DNA of 64,000 nucleotides from Streptomyces sp. NBC_00193 (GCF_026342735.1 NZ_JAPEMM010000001.1:4712001-4776000); one strand, 5' to 3'; numbered from the stretch's first letter, positions 16,288-25,012 are shown. The notes: generated by a model not told the origin, from the sequence alone. Numbers and translations are program-made.

Positions 16288-17541
16288 ATGCCGCTGACTC
16301 CCGAGGACGTGCGGAACAAGCAGTTCACGACCGTCCGCCTGCGAGAAGGCTATGACGAGGACGAGGTCGACGCCTTCCTCGACGAGGTCGAGTCCGAGCT
16401 GACGCGCCTGCTGCGCGAGAACGAGGACCTGCGCGCCAAGCTGGCGGCCGCCACGCGTGCCGCCGCGCAGAACCAGCAGCAGGGCATGCGCAAGCCGGAG
16501 CCCCAGGACCAGCGTGGCCCCGGCGCCCCCGTGCCCGCGGCCATATCCGGCCCCCCGCAGCAGCAGCCCCCGATGGGTCAGCCCCCGATGGGTCAGCCGC
16601 AGCTCCAGGGCGGCCCGCCCCAGCTTCCGGCCGGCCCCGGCGGGCACGGTCCGCAGGGCCCCGGCCCGATGGGCAACCCCATGCAGCAGCACACCATGGG
16701 TGGGCAGCAGCAGATGGGTCAGCAGGGCATGCAGCAGGGCATGGGCCAGCAGGGTCCCGGCCCCATGGGCAACCCCATGCAGCAGCAGTCCATGGGCGGC
16801 CAGAACCAGCTCGGCCAGCAGATGCAGCCCATGGGTCAGCAGATGCAGCCGATGGGTCAGCAGATGCAGCCCATGGGCCAGCAGATGCACCAGCAGCAGC
16901 AGCCCCAGCAGCTTCCGCAGCAGGGTCCCGGTGGCGACAGCGCCGCCCGCGTCCTGTCGCTCGCGCAGCAGACCGCCGACCAGGCGATCGCGGAGGCCCG
17001 CTCCGAGGCCAACAAGATCGTCGGCGAGGCCCGGTCGCGTGCCGAGGGCCTGGAGCGGGACGCCCGCGCCAAGGCCGACGCGCTGGAGCGGGACGCGCAG
17101 GAGAAGCACCGCGTCGCGATGGGCTCCCTGGAGTCCGCCCGCGCCACGCTGGAGCGCAAGGTCGAGGACCTGCGGGGCTTCGAGCGTGAGTACCGCACCC
17201 GTCTGAAGTCCTACCTGGAATCGCAGCTGCGCCAGCTGGAGACGCAGGCCGACGACTCGCTGGCTCCGCCGCGGAACCCCGCCGGTCCCGCGCTGCCGCC
17301 GTCGCCGACCCCGTCGATGGCTCCGGCCGGTGCGATGCACTCCATGGGTGGTCCGTCGATGGGTGGCCCGTCGCCGATGGGCGGTCCCTCGCCGATGTCC
17401 CCCTCCTACGGTGGTGGCCAGCAGCAGATGTCCCCGGCGATGACGCAGCCGATGGCTCCGGTGCGGCCGGCTGGTCCGCAGCCGATGCAGCAGGCGCCGT
17501 CTCCCATGCGGGGCTTCCTGATCGACGAGGACGACAACTAA
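16288..17541 (+). CDS. divIVA: DivIVA (Wag31-type) polar growth determinant
   Basis: 417-aa coiled-coil protein that marks hyphal tips and recruits the wall-synthesis machinery; essential in Streptomyces. The N-terminal lipid-binding domain is clear (LTPEDVRNKQFTTVRLREGY, then DEDEVDAFLDEVESEL coiled coil, to about residue 60). Residues about 65-210 are a low-complexity Gln/Met/Pro/Gly stretch with repeated QQMQPMG units, a streptomycete trait. A second coiled coil spans about 215-325 (RVLSLAQQTADQAIAEARSE onward), and a Met/Pro/Gly-rich tail ends LIDEDDN. It is the last gene of the cluster and is followed by a strong terminator. Confidence 0.96.
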   Translation: MPLTPEDVRNKQFTTVRLREGYDEDEVDAFLDEVESELTRLLRENEDLRAKLAAATRAAAQNQQQGMRKPEPQDQRGPGAPVPAAISGPPQQQPPMGQPPMGQPQLQGGPPQLPAGPGGHGPQGPGPMGNPMQQHTMGGQQQMGQQGMQQGMGQQGPGPMGNPMQQQSMGGQNQLGQQMQPMGQQMQPMGQQMQPMGQQMHQQQQPQQLPQQGPGGDSAARVLSLAQQTADQAIAEARSEANKIVGEARSRAEGLERDARAKADALERDAQEKHRVAMGSLESARATLERKVEDLRGFEREYRTRLKSYLESQLRQLETQADDSLAPPRNPAGPALPPSPTPSMAPAGAMHSMGGPSMGGPSPMGGPSPMSPSYGGGQQQMSPAMTQPMAPVRPAGPQPMQQAPSPMRGFLIDEDDN

Positions 17542-17564
17542 GCGGTAGCCGTCGGCAGACGGTT

Positions 17565-17608
17565 CGGGCCGGGCCCGGTTCCCCCTCGGGGGCACCGGGC
17601 CCGGCCCG
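17565..17608 (+). terminator. Terminator after divIVA
   Basis: A perfect 15-bp GC-rich stem (17565-17579 with 17594-17608) encloses a 14-nt loop and is followed by a short T run. It begins 23 nt after the divIVA stop and should end the dcw transcript. Confidence 0.8.
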
Positions 17609-17655
17609 TTTCCGTACGCGGGCCCGGCTGCGGGTGTGCCGCTACGCGGGGCTGG

Positions 17656-17813
17656 GTCCCCTACCCGCCCTTCGCCCGTTCCCCGGGGCTCCGCCCCGGA
17701 CCCCGCGCCTCAAACGCCGGCGGGGCTGGATAGATCCAGCCCCGCCGGCGCTTGAGGCGATCTTTTCGCTTCCGGGCAGCGCCCGGGGAACGGTGGAAGG
17801 GCGGGTAGGGGAC
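17656..17813. repeat. Palindromic intergenic element, copy 2 (divIVA-ileS)
   Basis: A full-length copy of 158 bp. It begins with GTCCCCTACCCGCCCTTCG and ends with the mirrored GGAAGGGCGGGTAGGGGAC. The central arms are at 17708-17731 and 17734-17757, separated by only 2 nt. It lies between the convergent genes divIVA and ileS, between their two terminators. With those terminators it accounts for the whole 331-nt gene-free stretch 17542-17872. Confidence 0.85.
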
Positions 17814-17822
17814 AGGAAACGG

Positions 17823-17863
17823 CTGTGGCCCGGCACCCCCCAGGAGGGGGCGCCGGGCCACAG
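17823..17863 (-). terminator. Terminator after ileS
   Basis: A 12-bp perfect stem (17823-17834 with 17852-17863) plus an inner C5/G5 stem. It begins 10 nt past the ileS stop on the minus strand. Confidence 0.75.
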
Positions 17864-17872
17864 GTGGAAGGG

Positions 17873-20800
17873 CTACGCCTTGCGGAGGCGGAAGGTGAGG
17901 CCGAGGGGCTCGTCCTCGAAGGCGTCGCCGTACGACGCGTCCGCCTCGCCGGAGGCGTAGTCCGTGGCCAGGACCTCGTCCGCGATCAGCGAAGCGTGGT
18001 CGGTCAGGGCCGTCGCCAGCTCCGGGTCCGCCGTGGACCAGCGCAGGGCGATCCGGTCCGCGACGTCCAGGCCGGAGTTCTTCCGGGCCTCCTGGATCAG
18101 GCGGATCGCATCACGCGCCAGGCCCGCGAGCCGCAGCTCCGGAGTGATCTCCAGGTCCAGGGCCACCGTCGCGCCGGAGTCGGACGCCACCGACCAGCCC
18201 TCGCGCGGGGTCTCCGTGATGATGACCTCCTCGGGGGTGAGGGCGACGGTCTCGCCGTTCACCTCCACCGAGGCCTCGCCGGAGCGCAGGGCCAGCGACA
18301 GCGCCGCCGCGTCGGCCTCGGCCACCGCCTTCGCCACGTCCTGCACGCCCTTGCCGAAGCGCTTGCCCAGCGCGCGGAAGTTCGCCTTGGCCGTGGTGTC
18401 GACCAGGGACCCGCCGACCTCCGAGAGGGAGGCCAGCGAGGAGACGTTCAGCTCCTCCGTGATCTGCGAGTGCAGCTCGGGGGAGAGGGTCTCGAAGCCC
18501 GATACGGCGACCAGCGCGCGGGAGAGCGGCTGGCGGGTCTTCACGCCCGACTCGGCCCGCGTGGCGCGGCCCAGCTCCACGAGGCGGCGTACCAGCAGCA
18601 TCTGCCGGGACAGCTCCGGGTCGATCGCCGAGGCGTCCGGGACCGGCCAGGTGGTCAGGTGCACCGACTCCGGGGCGTCCGGGGTGACCGGGACGACCAT
18701 GTCCTGCCAGACCCGCTCCGTGATGAAGGGGGTGAGGGGGGCCAGGAGGCGGGTGACCGTCTCCACGACCTCGTGCAGGGTGCGCAGCGCGGCCGCGTCG
18801 CCCTGCCAGAAGCGGCGGCGGGAGCGGCGGACGTACCAGTTCGAGAGGTCGTCCACGAAGGAGGAGAGGAGCTTGCCGGCGCGCTGGGTGTCGTACGACT
18901 CCATCGCCTCGGTGACCTCGGTCGTGAGGGTGTGGAGCTCCGAGAGCAGCCAGCGGTCCAGGACCGTGCGGTCCGCGGGCGCCGGGTCGGAGGCCGACGG
19001 GGCCCAGTTCGACGTGCGGGCGTACAGGGCCTGGAAGGCGACCGTGTTCCAGTACGTGAGGAGCGTCTTGCGGACGACCTCCTGGATCGTGCCGTGGCCG
19101 ACGCGGCGCGCCGCCCACGGGGAGCCGCCGGCCGCCATGAACCAGCGGACGGCGTCCGCACCGTGCTGGTCCATCAGCTGGATCGGTTCCAGGGTGTTGC
19201 CCAGGTGCTTGGACATCTTGCGGCCGTCCTCGGCGAGGATGTGGCCCAGGCAGACCACGTTCTCGTAGGAGGACTTGTCGAAGACGAGGGTGCCGACCGC
19301 CATCAGCGTGTAGAACCACCCGCGCGTCTGGTCGATGGCCTCCGAGATGAACTGCGCCGGGTAGCGCTTCTCGAAGATCTCCTTGTTCTTGTGCGGGTAG
19401 CCCCACTGCGCGAACGGCATCGAACCCGAGTCGTACCAGGCGTCGATGACCTCCGGCACGCGGACCGAGGTGAGGGTGCAGCCCTCCGCCGTGCAGGGGA
19501 AGGTGACCTCGTCGATGTACGGGCGGTGCGGGTCCAGGTTCGACTGGTCCGTGCCCGTCAGGTCGCTCAGCTCGGCCAGGGAGCCGACGCAGGTGAGGTG
19601 GTTCTCCTCGCAGCGCCAGATGGGCAGCGGGGTGCCCCAGTAGCGGTTGCGGGACAGCGCCCAGTCGATGTTGTTGTTCAGCCAGTCGCCGAAGCGGCCC
19701 TGCTTGACGGAGTCCGGGAACCAGTTGGTCTTCTCGTTCTCCCGCAGCATCGCGTCCTTGACGGCGGTGGTGCGGACGTACCAGGACGGCTGCGCGTAGT
19801 AGAGCAGGGCGGTGTGGCAGCGCCAGCAGTGCGGGTAGCTGTGCTCGTAGGCGATGTGCTTGAAGAGCAGGCCGCGCGCTTCGAGGTCGGCGGTCAGCTT
19901 CTCGTCGGCCTTCTTGAAGAAGACCCCGCCGACGAGCGGGACCTCCTCCTCGAAGGTGCCGTCGGGGCGGACCGGGTTCACGACGGGCAGGCCGTACGCG
20001 CGGCAGACCGCGAGGTCGTCGGCGCCGAAGGCGGGGGACTGGTGGACCAGACCGGTGCCGTCCTCGGTCGTGACGTACTCGGCGTTCACGACGTAGTGGG
20101 CCTCGGCCGGGAACTCGACGAGGTCGAAGGGGCGCTGGTAGGTCCAGCGCTCCATCTCCTTGCCCGTGAAGGACTCGCCGGTGGCCTCCCAGCCCTCGCC
20201 GAGGGACTTCTCCAGCAGCGGCTGGGCGACGACCAGCTTCTCTTCGCCATTGGTCGCGACGACGTACGTGACGTCCGGGTGCGCGGCCACCGCGGTGTTG
20301 GACACCAGGGTCCAGGGGGTGGTCGTCCAGACCAGGAGCGCCGCCTGGCCCGCGAGGGGGCCGGAGGTCAGCGGGAAGCGGACGTAGACCGAGGGGTCGA
20401 CGACCGTCTCGTAGCCCTGGGCCAGCTCGTGGTCCGAGAGGCCGGTGCCGCAGCGGGGGCACCAGGGGGCGACGCGGTGGTCCTGGGTGAGCAGGCCCTT
20501 GTTGAAGATCTCCTTGAGCGACCACCACACGGACTCGACGTACTCGGGGTCCATGGTGCGGTAGGCGTCGTCCAGGTCGACCCAGTAGCCCATCCGGTTC
20601 GTGAGCTCGGTGAACGCGTCGGTGTGGCGGGTCACCGACTCGCGGCACTTGGCGTTGAACTCGGCGATGCCGTACGCCTCGATGTCCTTCTTGCCGTTGA
20701 AGCCCAGTTCCTTCTCGACGGCGAGCTCGACGGGCAGGCCGTGGCAGTCCCAGCCGGCCTTGCGGGCCACGTGGTAGCCGCGCATGGTGCGGAAGCGGGG

Positions 20801-21019
20801 GAAGACGTCCTTGAAGACGCGGGCCTCGATGTGGTGCGCGCCGGGCATGCCGTTGGCGGTGGGCGGGCCCTCGTAGAAGACCCACTCGGGGCGTCCCTCG
20901 GACTGCTCCAGGGTCTTGGCGAAGGTCTTGCTCTCGCGCCAGAAGTCGAGGACCGCGTGCTCAAGGGCAGGCAGGTCGACCTGGGCGGGTACCGGGCGGT
21001 ACTGCGGCGGTGTGGTCAT
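17873..21019 (-). CDS. ileS: IleS, isoleucyl-tRNA synthetase (long, eukaryote-like type)
   Basis: Class I synthetase of 1048 aa charging tRNA-Ile with isoleucine. The HIGH-region motif appears as PPTANGMPGAHHIEARVFKD and the KMSKS loop as EDGRKMSKHLGN; the CP1 editing domain lies between them. The anticodon-binding region and a C-terminal extension follow. Length and the GMPGAHH form of the HIGH region place it with the longer, eukaryote-like bacterial IleS proteins, a group known to resist mupirocin; resistance here is inferred. ATG 21019 is chosen over an upstream in-frame codon at 21100, which falls inside the T-box RNA; GGAGGAAGAG precedes the ATG. Confidence 0.97.
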   Translation of the reverse strand: MTTPPQYRPVPAQVDLPALEHAVLDFWRESKTFAKTLEQSEGRPEWVFYEGPPTANGMPGAHHIEARVFKDVFPRFRTMRGYHVARKAGWDCHGLPVELAVEKELGFNGKKDIEAYGIAEFNAKCRESVTRHTDAFTELTNRMGYWVDLDDAYRTMDPEYVESVWWSLKEIFNKGLLTQDHRVAPWCPRCGTGLSDHELAQGYETVVDPSVYVRFPLTSGPLAGQAALLVWTTTPWTLVSNTAVAAHPDVTYVVATNGEEKLVVAQPLLEKSLGEGWEATGESFTGKEMERWTYQRPFDLVEFPAEAHYVVNAEYVTTEDGTGLVHQSPAFGADDLAVCRAYGLPVVNPVRPDGTFEEEVPLVGGVFFKKADEKLTADLEARGLLFKHIAYEHSYPHCWRCHTALLYYAQPSWYVRTTAVKDAMLRENEKTNWFPDSVKQGRFGDWLNNNIDWALSRNRYWGTPLPIWRCEENHLTCVGSLAELSDLTGTDQSNLDPHRPYIDEVTFPCTAEGCTLTSVRVPEVIDAWYDSGSMPFAQWGYPHKNKEIFEKRYPAQFISEAIDQTRGWFYTLMAVGTLVFDKSSYENVVCLGHILAEDGRKMSKHLGNTLEPIQLMDQHGADAVRWFMAAGGSPWAARRVGHGTIQEVVRKTLLTYWNTVAFQALYARTSNWAPSASDPAPADRTVLDRWLLSELHTLTTEVTEAMESYDTQRAGKLLSSFVDDLSNWYVRRSRRRFWQGDAAALRTLHEVVETVTRLLAPLTPFITERVWQDMVVPVTPDAPESVHLTTWPVPDASAIDPELSRQMLLVRRLVELGRATRAESGVKTRQPLSRALVAVSGFETLSPELHSQITEELNVSSLASLSEVGGSLVDTTAKANFRALGKRFGKGVQDVAKAVAEADAAALSLALRSGEASVEVNGETVALTPEEVIITETPREGWSVASDSGATVALDLEITPELRLAGLARDAIRLIQEARKNSGLDVADRIALRWSTADPELATALTDHASLIADEVLATDYASGEADASYGDAFEDEPLGLTFRLRKA

Positions 21020-21033
21020 GAGGCTGAACTCTT

Positions 21034-21305
21034 CCTCCGGCGGGGTGTCACTTCCGTCCGGAGGGACGAGAGCCGAATGAAGCTGCTCCCGCGGTACCAC
21101 CCTCCTTGGCCTGCGGACCTGTGGTCCGCCGGCCCCCTCATTGGGGTGCGAAGCCGGTTCTACTCGCCCTACGGGAATCCCGGTGGGCTTTCTTCCGGCG
21201 GCTCCGGGGTGATCCTTCGCATCGCGCTCGCCCCCGGGCTCTCACCGTCCCCGGGTCGCTCCTGGCTGCGTCCGACGCTACTCGTCCCCATCCATGCCTC
21301 TCGCT
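21034..21305 (-). promoter_or_regulatory. T-box riboswitch controlling ileS translation
   Basis: Reading the minus strand, the canonical T-box AGGGTGGTACCGCG lies at 21103-21090, in the leader of ileS. An isoleucine codon ATC at 21213-21211 is a plausible specifier in the upstream stem I. Downstream, CCCTCC (21065-21060) can pair either with GGAGGG (21105-21100), next to the T-box, or, as CCTCCGG, with CCGGAGG (21040-21034), which contains the ileS ribosome-binding site. That is the layout of a translational T-box: uncharged tRNA-Ile would free the ribosome-binding site. A TACACT -10 box at 21317-21312 would start the RNA near 21305. Confidence 0.9.
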
Positions 21306-21590
21306 GGGCCCAGTGTACGGGCCGGGGGGCCGCTCGGCAGACCGGTTTACGGGGCGTGGCGCGGGGGTCCGGGCGGGGCGCGGACCGGGCGCGGATTGAC
21401 CCTAATGGGCCGACGGGGCGTTCCCGGGTGCGGTGGGGCGTGTGGGGCGGATTACCGGGCTCCCTGCTGGGCACAACGGATGCAGGTTGACCTCGATGGA
21501 CGCGTGCCCCGTTGCCGCGGGGCCGGAGTCGATTTATCGTTCCGGCACGATTCGCGAGCAATGATCACAGTATGTGAAGGGGCCGCGGCC
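21306..21590. other. Intergenic region between the ileS T-box and the DksA-like gene
   Basis: No gene is supported here. It holds the presumed ileS promoter (minus strand, TACACT at 21317-21312) and, toward the right, GGCACGAT near 21543-21550, a -10-like box for the plus-strand gene starting at 21591. ATG 21561 is in frame with that gene but lacks a ribosome-binding site. Confidence 0.4.
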
Positions 21591-22409
21591 ATGGTGGCGA
21601 AGAAGACCGCCGGGAGTACTGCCAAGAAGGCTGTCGGGAAGGCTGCGGAGAAGCCGGCTCAGGAGTCGGTGACGGAGGTGGCGGCCCCGGATCCGGAGGC
21701 CGGACCGGTGGCAGGCACAGCCGCCGGGAAGAAGACGGCGGCCACGAGGACGTCGGCGGCCGGGACGAAGGCCGCCGACGCGAAGAAGGCGGCCGCCGGG
21801 AAGGCACCTGCCGGGAAAGCGGCCGCCGTCAAGAAGACGGCCGCGAAGAAGGCCACGGCCAAGACGGCCGGGGCCGAGGGGGCGGCGCAGGCCGCGCACG
21901 AGACGGGAGCCCGGAAAGTGGTTGCCAAGAAGAGCACCGGCACGGCCAGGAAGACGGCCGCAGCCGCGACCAGCGGGCTGCCCAAGGCGCGGGGCGCGGC
22001 GGGCCTGGCGCCCGGCGAGCTCGCCGTACGGCCCGGCGAGGACCCCTGGACCCCGGAGGAGGTCGCCGAGGCGCGGGCCGAGCTGGAGAGCGAGGTGCTG
22101 CGGCTGCGGGCCGAGCTCCAGGCCTCCGACGCGGCCATTTCCGGGCTGATGAGGGACTCCGGCGACGGCGCGGGCGACGACCAGGCCGACACCGGGACCA
22201 AGAACATCACCCGGGAGTCCGAGCTCGCCCTCGCCGCGAACGCCAACTCGATGCTGGAGCAGACCGAGCGCGCGCTGGAACGGCTGGAGTCGGGCACGTA
22301 CGGCCTCTGCGAGAACTGCGGGCAGCCCATCGGCAAGGCGCGCATGCAGGCCTTCCCGCGGGCCACGCTGTGCGTGGACTGCAAGCAGAAGCAGGAGCGG
22401 CGGCACTGA
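21591..22409 (+). CDS. DksA/TraR-family zinc-finger protein with histone H1-like N-terminal tail
   Basis: 272-aa protein in two parts. Residues 1-150 are Lys/Ala/Thr-rich with repeated KKTAAKKA-type units, resembling the C-terminal tail of histone H1 and bacterial Hc1/HU-tail proteins, likely DNA-binding. Residues about 165-272 form a DksA/TraR module: a helical pair, then a C4 zinc finger with Cys240, Cys243, Cys261 and Cys264 (CENC...CVDC). DksA-family proteins bind in the RNA polymerase secondary channel and modulate initiation; the acidic coiled-coil tip seems short here. ATG 21591 is preferred because of GAAGGGG upstream. Confidence 0.8.
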   Translation: MVAKKTAGSTAKKAVGKAAEKPAQESVTEVAAPDPEAGPVAGTAAGKKTAATRTSAAGTKAADAKKAAAGKAPAGKAAAVKKTAAKKATAKTAGAEGAAQAAHETGARKVVAKKSTGTARKTAAAATSGLPKARGAAGLAPGELAVRPGEDPWTPEEVAEARAELESEVLRLRAELQASDAAISGLMRDSGDGAGDDQADTGTKNITRESELALAANANSMLEQTERALERLESGTYGLCENCGQPIGKARMQAFPRATLCVDCKQKQERRH

Positions 22410-22582
22410 GCGGAGGCCGAACGCGGGCCGAGCGGGCCCCTACGGACCCCGGACGGACTCCGGATGGGGCCCGTAGAGGCCCCGGACGGCCCCTGGCAGG
22501 CCCGGAGGGCCCCGGGCGGGCGTCGGCCCGGCTCCGGCAGCGGTCCGGCCGGGGCGGCGGCCGGGGCGGCGGCCGAAGGGTG

Positions 22583-22674
22583 CCCTGACGTACCCTCGTG
22601 TCTCGTCAGGGTCCGGGAACCTGGCGGGTCGGTCGGCGCAGTACCGTTCGACAACCTGGTTCGAGCTAGTTCGA
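22583..22674. promoter_or_regulatory. lspA upstream region: hairpin and three GTTCGA direct repeats
   Basis: In the 274-nt gap before lspA, CCCTGACG (22583-22590) and CGTCAGGG (22604-22611) form a perfect inverted repeat with a TACCCT -10-like box (22591-22596) in its loop. Further down, GTTCGA occurs at 22646, 22659 and 22669 in direct orientation. The gap upstream (22410-22580) holds only GC-rich tandem triplets such as two GCCGGGGCGGCG units. Confidence 0.35.
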
Positions 22675-22683
22675 GGGACTCAC

Positions 22684-23247
22684 GTGGCAGAGGCGGAGCG
22701 CATCATCGGTACGCCGGAGGTCGGGGAAGACGGCACCCAGCCCGAATCCGCGGCGCCCAAGGGGCGGCGGCGGATCGTCGCGCTGCTCGTCGTGGCGCTG
22801 CTCGCCTACCTCGTCGACCTGGGCAGCAAGATGCTGGTGGTCGCGAAGCTGGAGCACCAGCCGTCGATCCAGGTCATCGGCGACCTGCTGAAGTTCGACG
22901 CGATCCGCAACCCCGGCGCCGCCTTCGGCTTCGGCGAGGCCTTCACGATCATCTTCACCTGCATCGCCGCCACGGTGATCGTGGTGATCGTGCGGCTCGC
23001 TCGGAAGCTGTACAGCCTGCCCTGGGCGATCGCGCTGGGCCTGCTGCTGGGCGGGGCGCTGGGCAACCTGACCGACCGGATCTTCCGCTCGCCGGGCGTC
23101 TTCCGCGGAGCGGTCGTCGACTTCATCGCGCCCGCCCACTTCGCGGTCTTCAACCTCGCGGACTCGGCGATCGTGTGCGGCGGGATCCTGATCGTCCTGC
23201 TGTCGTTCAAGGGTCTGGACCCGGACGGCACCGTCCACAAGGACTGA
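22684..23247 (+). CDS. lspA: LspA, lipoprotein signal peptidase (signal peptidase II)
   Basis: 187-aa membrane aspartyl protease that removes signal peptides from prolipoproteins after diacylglyceryl modification. A 28-aa hydrophilic extension precedes four hydrophobic helices. Family motifs: RNPGAAFGFGEAF, GGALGNLTDRIF, and the catalytic pair Asp146 (VVDFIAP) and Asp160 (FNLADSAI). The loop between the catalytic residues is short, as in other actinobacterial LspA proteins. GTG 22684 is the start; rluD follows after 76 nt. Confidence 0.95.
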   Translation: MAEAERIIGTPEVGEDGTQPESAAPKGRRRIVALLVVALLAYLVDLGSKMLVVAKLEHQPSIQVIGDLLKFDAIRNPGAAFGFGEAFTIIFTCIAATVIVVIVRLARKLYSLPWAIALGLLLGGALGNLTDRIFRSPGVFRGAVVDFIAPAHFAVFNLADSAIVCGGILIVLLSFKGLDPDGTVHKD

Positions 23248-23311
23248 CCCGGCAAGCGAGCCGCGGGCCGGTCGCAGGCTGATCGCGGGAATGGTCTTCT
23301 GTCGAGTCCTG

Positions 23312-23317
23312 CATACT
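23312..23317 (+). promoter_or_regulatory. Candidate -10 box for a leaderless rluD mRNA
   Basis: CATACT ends 6 nt before GTG 23324, the distance that places transcription start on the first base of the start codon. It lies inside an inverted repeat, GTCGAG (23301-23306) with CTCGAC (23316-23321), that could act as an operator. No clear ribosome-binding site precedes the GTG. Confidence 0.4.
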
Positions 23318-23323
23318 CGACAG

Positions 23324-24265
23324 GTGAGTACGATTCCCGAGATCCGCACCCTGCCCGTACCCGATGGCCTCGAGGGCGAGCGCGTCGATGCCGCCATCGC
23401 CCGTATGTTCGGTTTTTCCCGGACGAAGGCGGCCGAACTTGCGGCCGCGGGAAAGGTGCTGGTCGACGGCAGTGTCGTCGGGAAGTCCGAGCGTGTGCAC
23501 GGTGGCGCCTGGCTCGAAGTCGAGATGCCCGAACCGCCGCGGAAGGTCGAGCTCGTCGCCGAGCCCGTCCCCGGCATGGAGATCGTCCATGACGACGACG
23601 ACATCGTCGTCATCATGAAGCCGGTCGGCGTCGCCGCCCACCCCAGCCCCGGCTGGACCGGCACCACCGTCATCGGCGGCCTCGCCGCCGCCGGCTACCG
23701 CATCTCCACCTCCGGGGCCTCCGAGCGCCAGGGCATCGTGCACCGGCTCGACGTCGGCACCTCCGGCCTGATGGCCGTCGCGAAGTCGGAGCGCGCGTAC
23801 ACCTCGCTGAAGAACCAGTTCCGCGAGCGGATCGTCGACAAGCGCTACCACGCGCTGGTGCAGGGCCACCCCGACCCGATGAGCGGCACGATCGACGCGC
23901 CGATCGGGCGGCACCCCAGCGCCGACTACAAGTGGGCCGTGACCCAGGAGGGCAAGCCCTCCGTCACGCACTACGACCTGATCGAGGCCTTCCGCGCCGC
24001 CTCGCTGCTGGACATCAAGCTGGAGACCGGGCGCACGCACCAGATCCGCGTGCACATGGCCGCCCACAAGCACCCCTGCGTCGGCGACCTGACCTACGGC
24101 GCCGACCCGACCGTCGCGAAGCGCCTCGGGCTCACCCGGCAGTGGCTGCACGCGGTGCGGCTCGGGTTCGAGCACCCGTCCGACGGGCAGTGGGTCGAGT
24201 TCGCGAGCACCTACCCGGCGGACCTGCAGAACGCGCTGGACGTGATCCGCAAGGAGAGCGAGTGA
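23324..24265 (+). CDS. RluD-type 23S rRNA pseudouridine synthase
   Basis: 313-aa RluA-family enzyme. An N-terminal S4 RNA-binding domain (GERVDAAIARMFGFSRTKAAEL...GKVLVDG, about 18-60) precedes the catalytic domain with Asp143 in HRLDVGTSGL, KRYHALVQGHP and the RTHQIRVHMA motif. RluD homologues make pseudouridines in helix 69 of 23S rRNA; exact target sites are inferred. GTG 23324 gives VSTIPEIRTLP and fits a leaderless start; ATG 23291 is an in-frame alternative. It overlaps the next gene by 4 nt. Confidence 0.92.
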   Translation: MSTIPEIRTLPVPDGLEGERVDAAIARMFGFSRTKAAELAAAGKVLVDGSVVGKSERVHGGAWLEVEMPEPPRKVELVAEPVPGMEIVHDDDDIVVIMKPVGVAAHPSPGWTGTTVIGGLAAAGYRISTSGASERQGIVHRLDVGTSGLMAVAKSERAYTSLKNQFRERIVDKRYHALVQGHPDPMSGTIDAPIGRHPSADYKWAVTQEGKPSVTHYDLIEAFRAASLLDIKLETGRTHQIRVHMAAHKHPCVGDLTYGADPTVAKRLGLTRQWLHAVRLGFEHPSDGQWVEFASTYPADLQNALDVIRKESE

Positions 24266-24753
24266 CCGCGGGCGGTGGCGGCGCCGTCGCCGAGGCCGTC
24301 TCCGTGCGGGTCGTCGTCACGGACGAGGACCTGAAGGCCTGCTTCGCCGTGCGGACCGAGGTCTTCGTGGTCGAGCAGTCGGTGCCCGAGTCGATCGAGT
24401 ACGACGCGTACGACGAGATCGCGGTGCACGTGCTGGCCGAGGGGCCGGACGGGGTGCCGCTGGGCACCGGCCGGCTGCTGTACGGGCCGCGGGCCCTGGG
24501 CAAGACGGGCTCCCCGGAGGTCGGCTCGCTCGGACGGCTGGCCGTCACCCGGTCCGCGCGCGGGCTCGGGGTGGGGGTTGCGCTGGTGCGGGCGATCGAG
24601 GCGGAGGCGGTTCGGCTCGGGCTGTCCGCGGTTGATTTGGGTGCGCAGACCCATGCGATGGGGTTCTACGAGCGGCTCGGGTACGAGGCCTACGGGCCGG
24701 AGTTCGAGGACGCGGGGATCCCGCACCGGTCGATGAGGCGTGCTCTGCCGTAG
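24262..24753 (+). CDS. GNAT-family N-acetyltransferase (YjdJ/ElaA-like)
   Basis: 163-aa acetyltransferase. The N-terminal strand-helix 'CFAVRTEVFVVEQSVPESIEYD' region, the beta4 strand VGSLGRLAVTRSARGLGVG with the acetyl-CoA loop R-x-x-G-x-G, and C-terminal HAMGFYERLGYEAYG are characteristic of GNAT proteins. The substrate is unknown. The GTG start overlaps the rluD stop (GTGA), and the pair rluD-GNAT is common in streptomycetes. It ends just before repeat copy 3. Confidence 0.88.
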   Translation: MTAGGGGAVAEAVSVRVVVTDEDLKACFAVRTEVFVVEQSVPESIEYDAYDEIAVHVLAEGPDGVPLGTGRLLYGPRALGKTGSPEVGSLGRLAVTRSARGLGVGVALVRAIEAEAVRLGLSAVDLGAQTHAMGFYERLGYEAYGPEFEDAGIPHRSMRRALP

Positions 24754-24783
24754 CCCGGCGGGGGTGCGCAGCCCTGCGGGGCC

Positions 24784-24951
24784 GTCCCCTACCCGCCCTT
24801 CCGCCGTTCCCAGGGCTCTGCCCTGACCCGGTCCTCAAACGCCGGACGGGCTGAAAAGATCGCCTCAAACGCCGGCGGGGCTGGAGTTGCCCTCCGGGCA
24901 ATCCAGCCCCGCCGGCGTTTGAGGCGCGGGGTCTGGGGCCGAGCCCCAGGA
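24784..24951. repeat. Palindromic intergenic element, copy 3 (GNAT-antiporter)
   Basis: It starts with GTCCCCTACCCGCCCTTCC and has two direct cores (the first CTCAAACGCCGGACGGGC, the second CTCAAACGCCGGCGGGGC) followed by the inverted core ending GGCGTTTGAGG. The closing GTCCCC end is missing, so it is a rearranged or truncated copy. It lies between two genes on the same strand. Confidence 0.8.
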
Positions 24952-25012
24952 CACGGCGCGGCACGCGTCCTCAACCGCCTTGCCGAGCGCAGCGCCCTGG
25001 CAGGGTGTGGGA

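Noticed and set aside
16562..17000. Tandem CAGCAG/ATGGGTCAGC-type repeats suggesting a minisatellite or CRISPR-like array
   Set aside because: They are the coding sequence of the Gln/Met-rich DivIVA linker; units are irregular and in frame, with no spacers.
17825..21490. A 1221-codon plus-strand open frame opposite ileS
   Set aside because: Antisense shadow of ileS that also runs through the T-box; composition is Arg/Gly/Val-rich without motifs.
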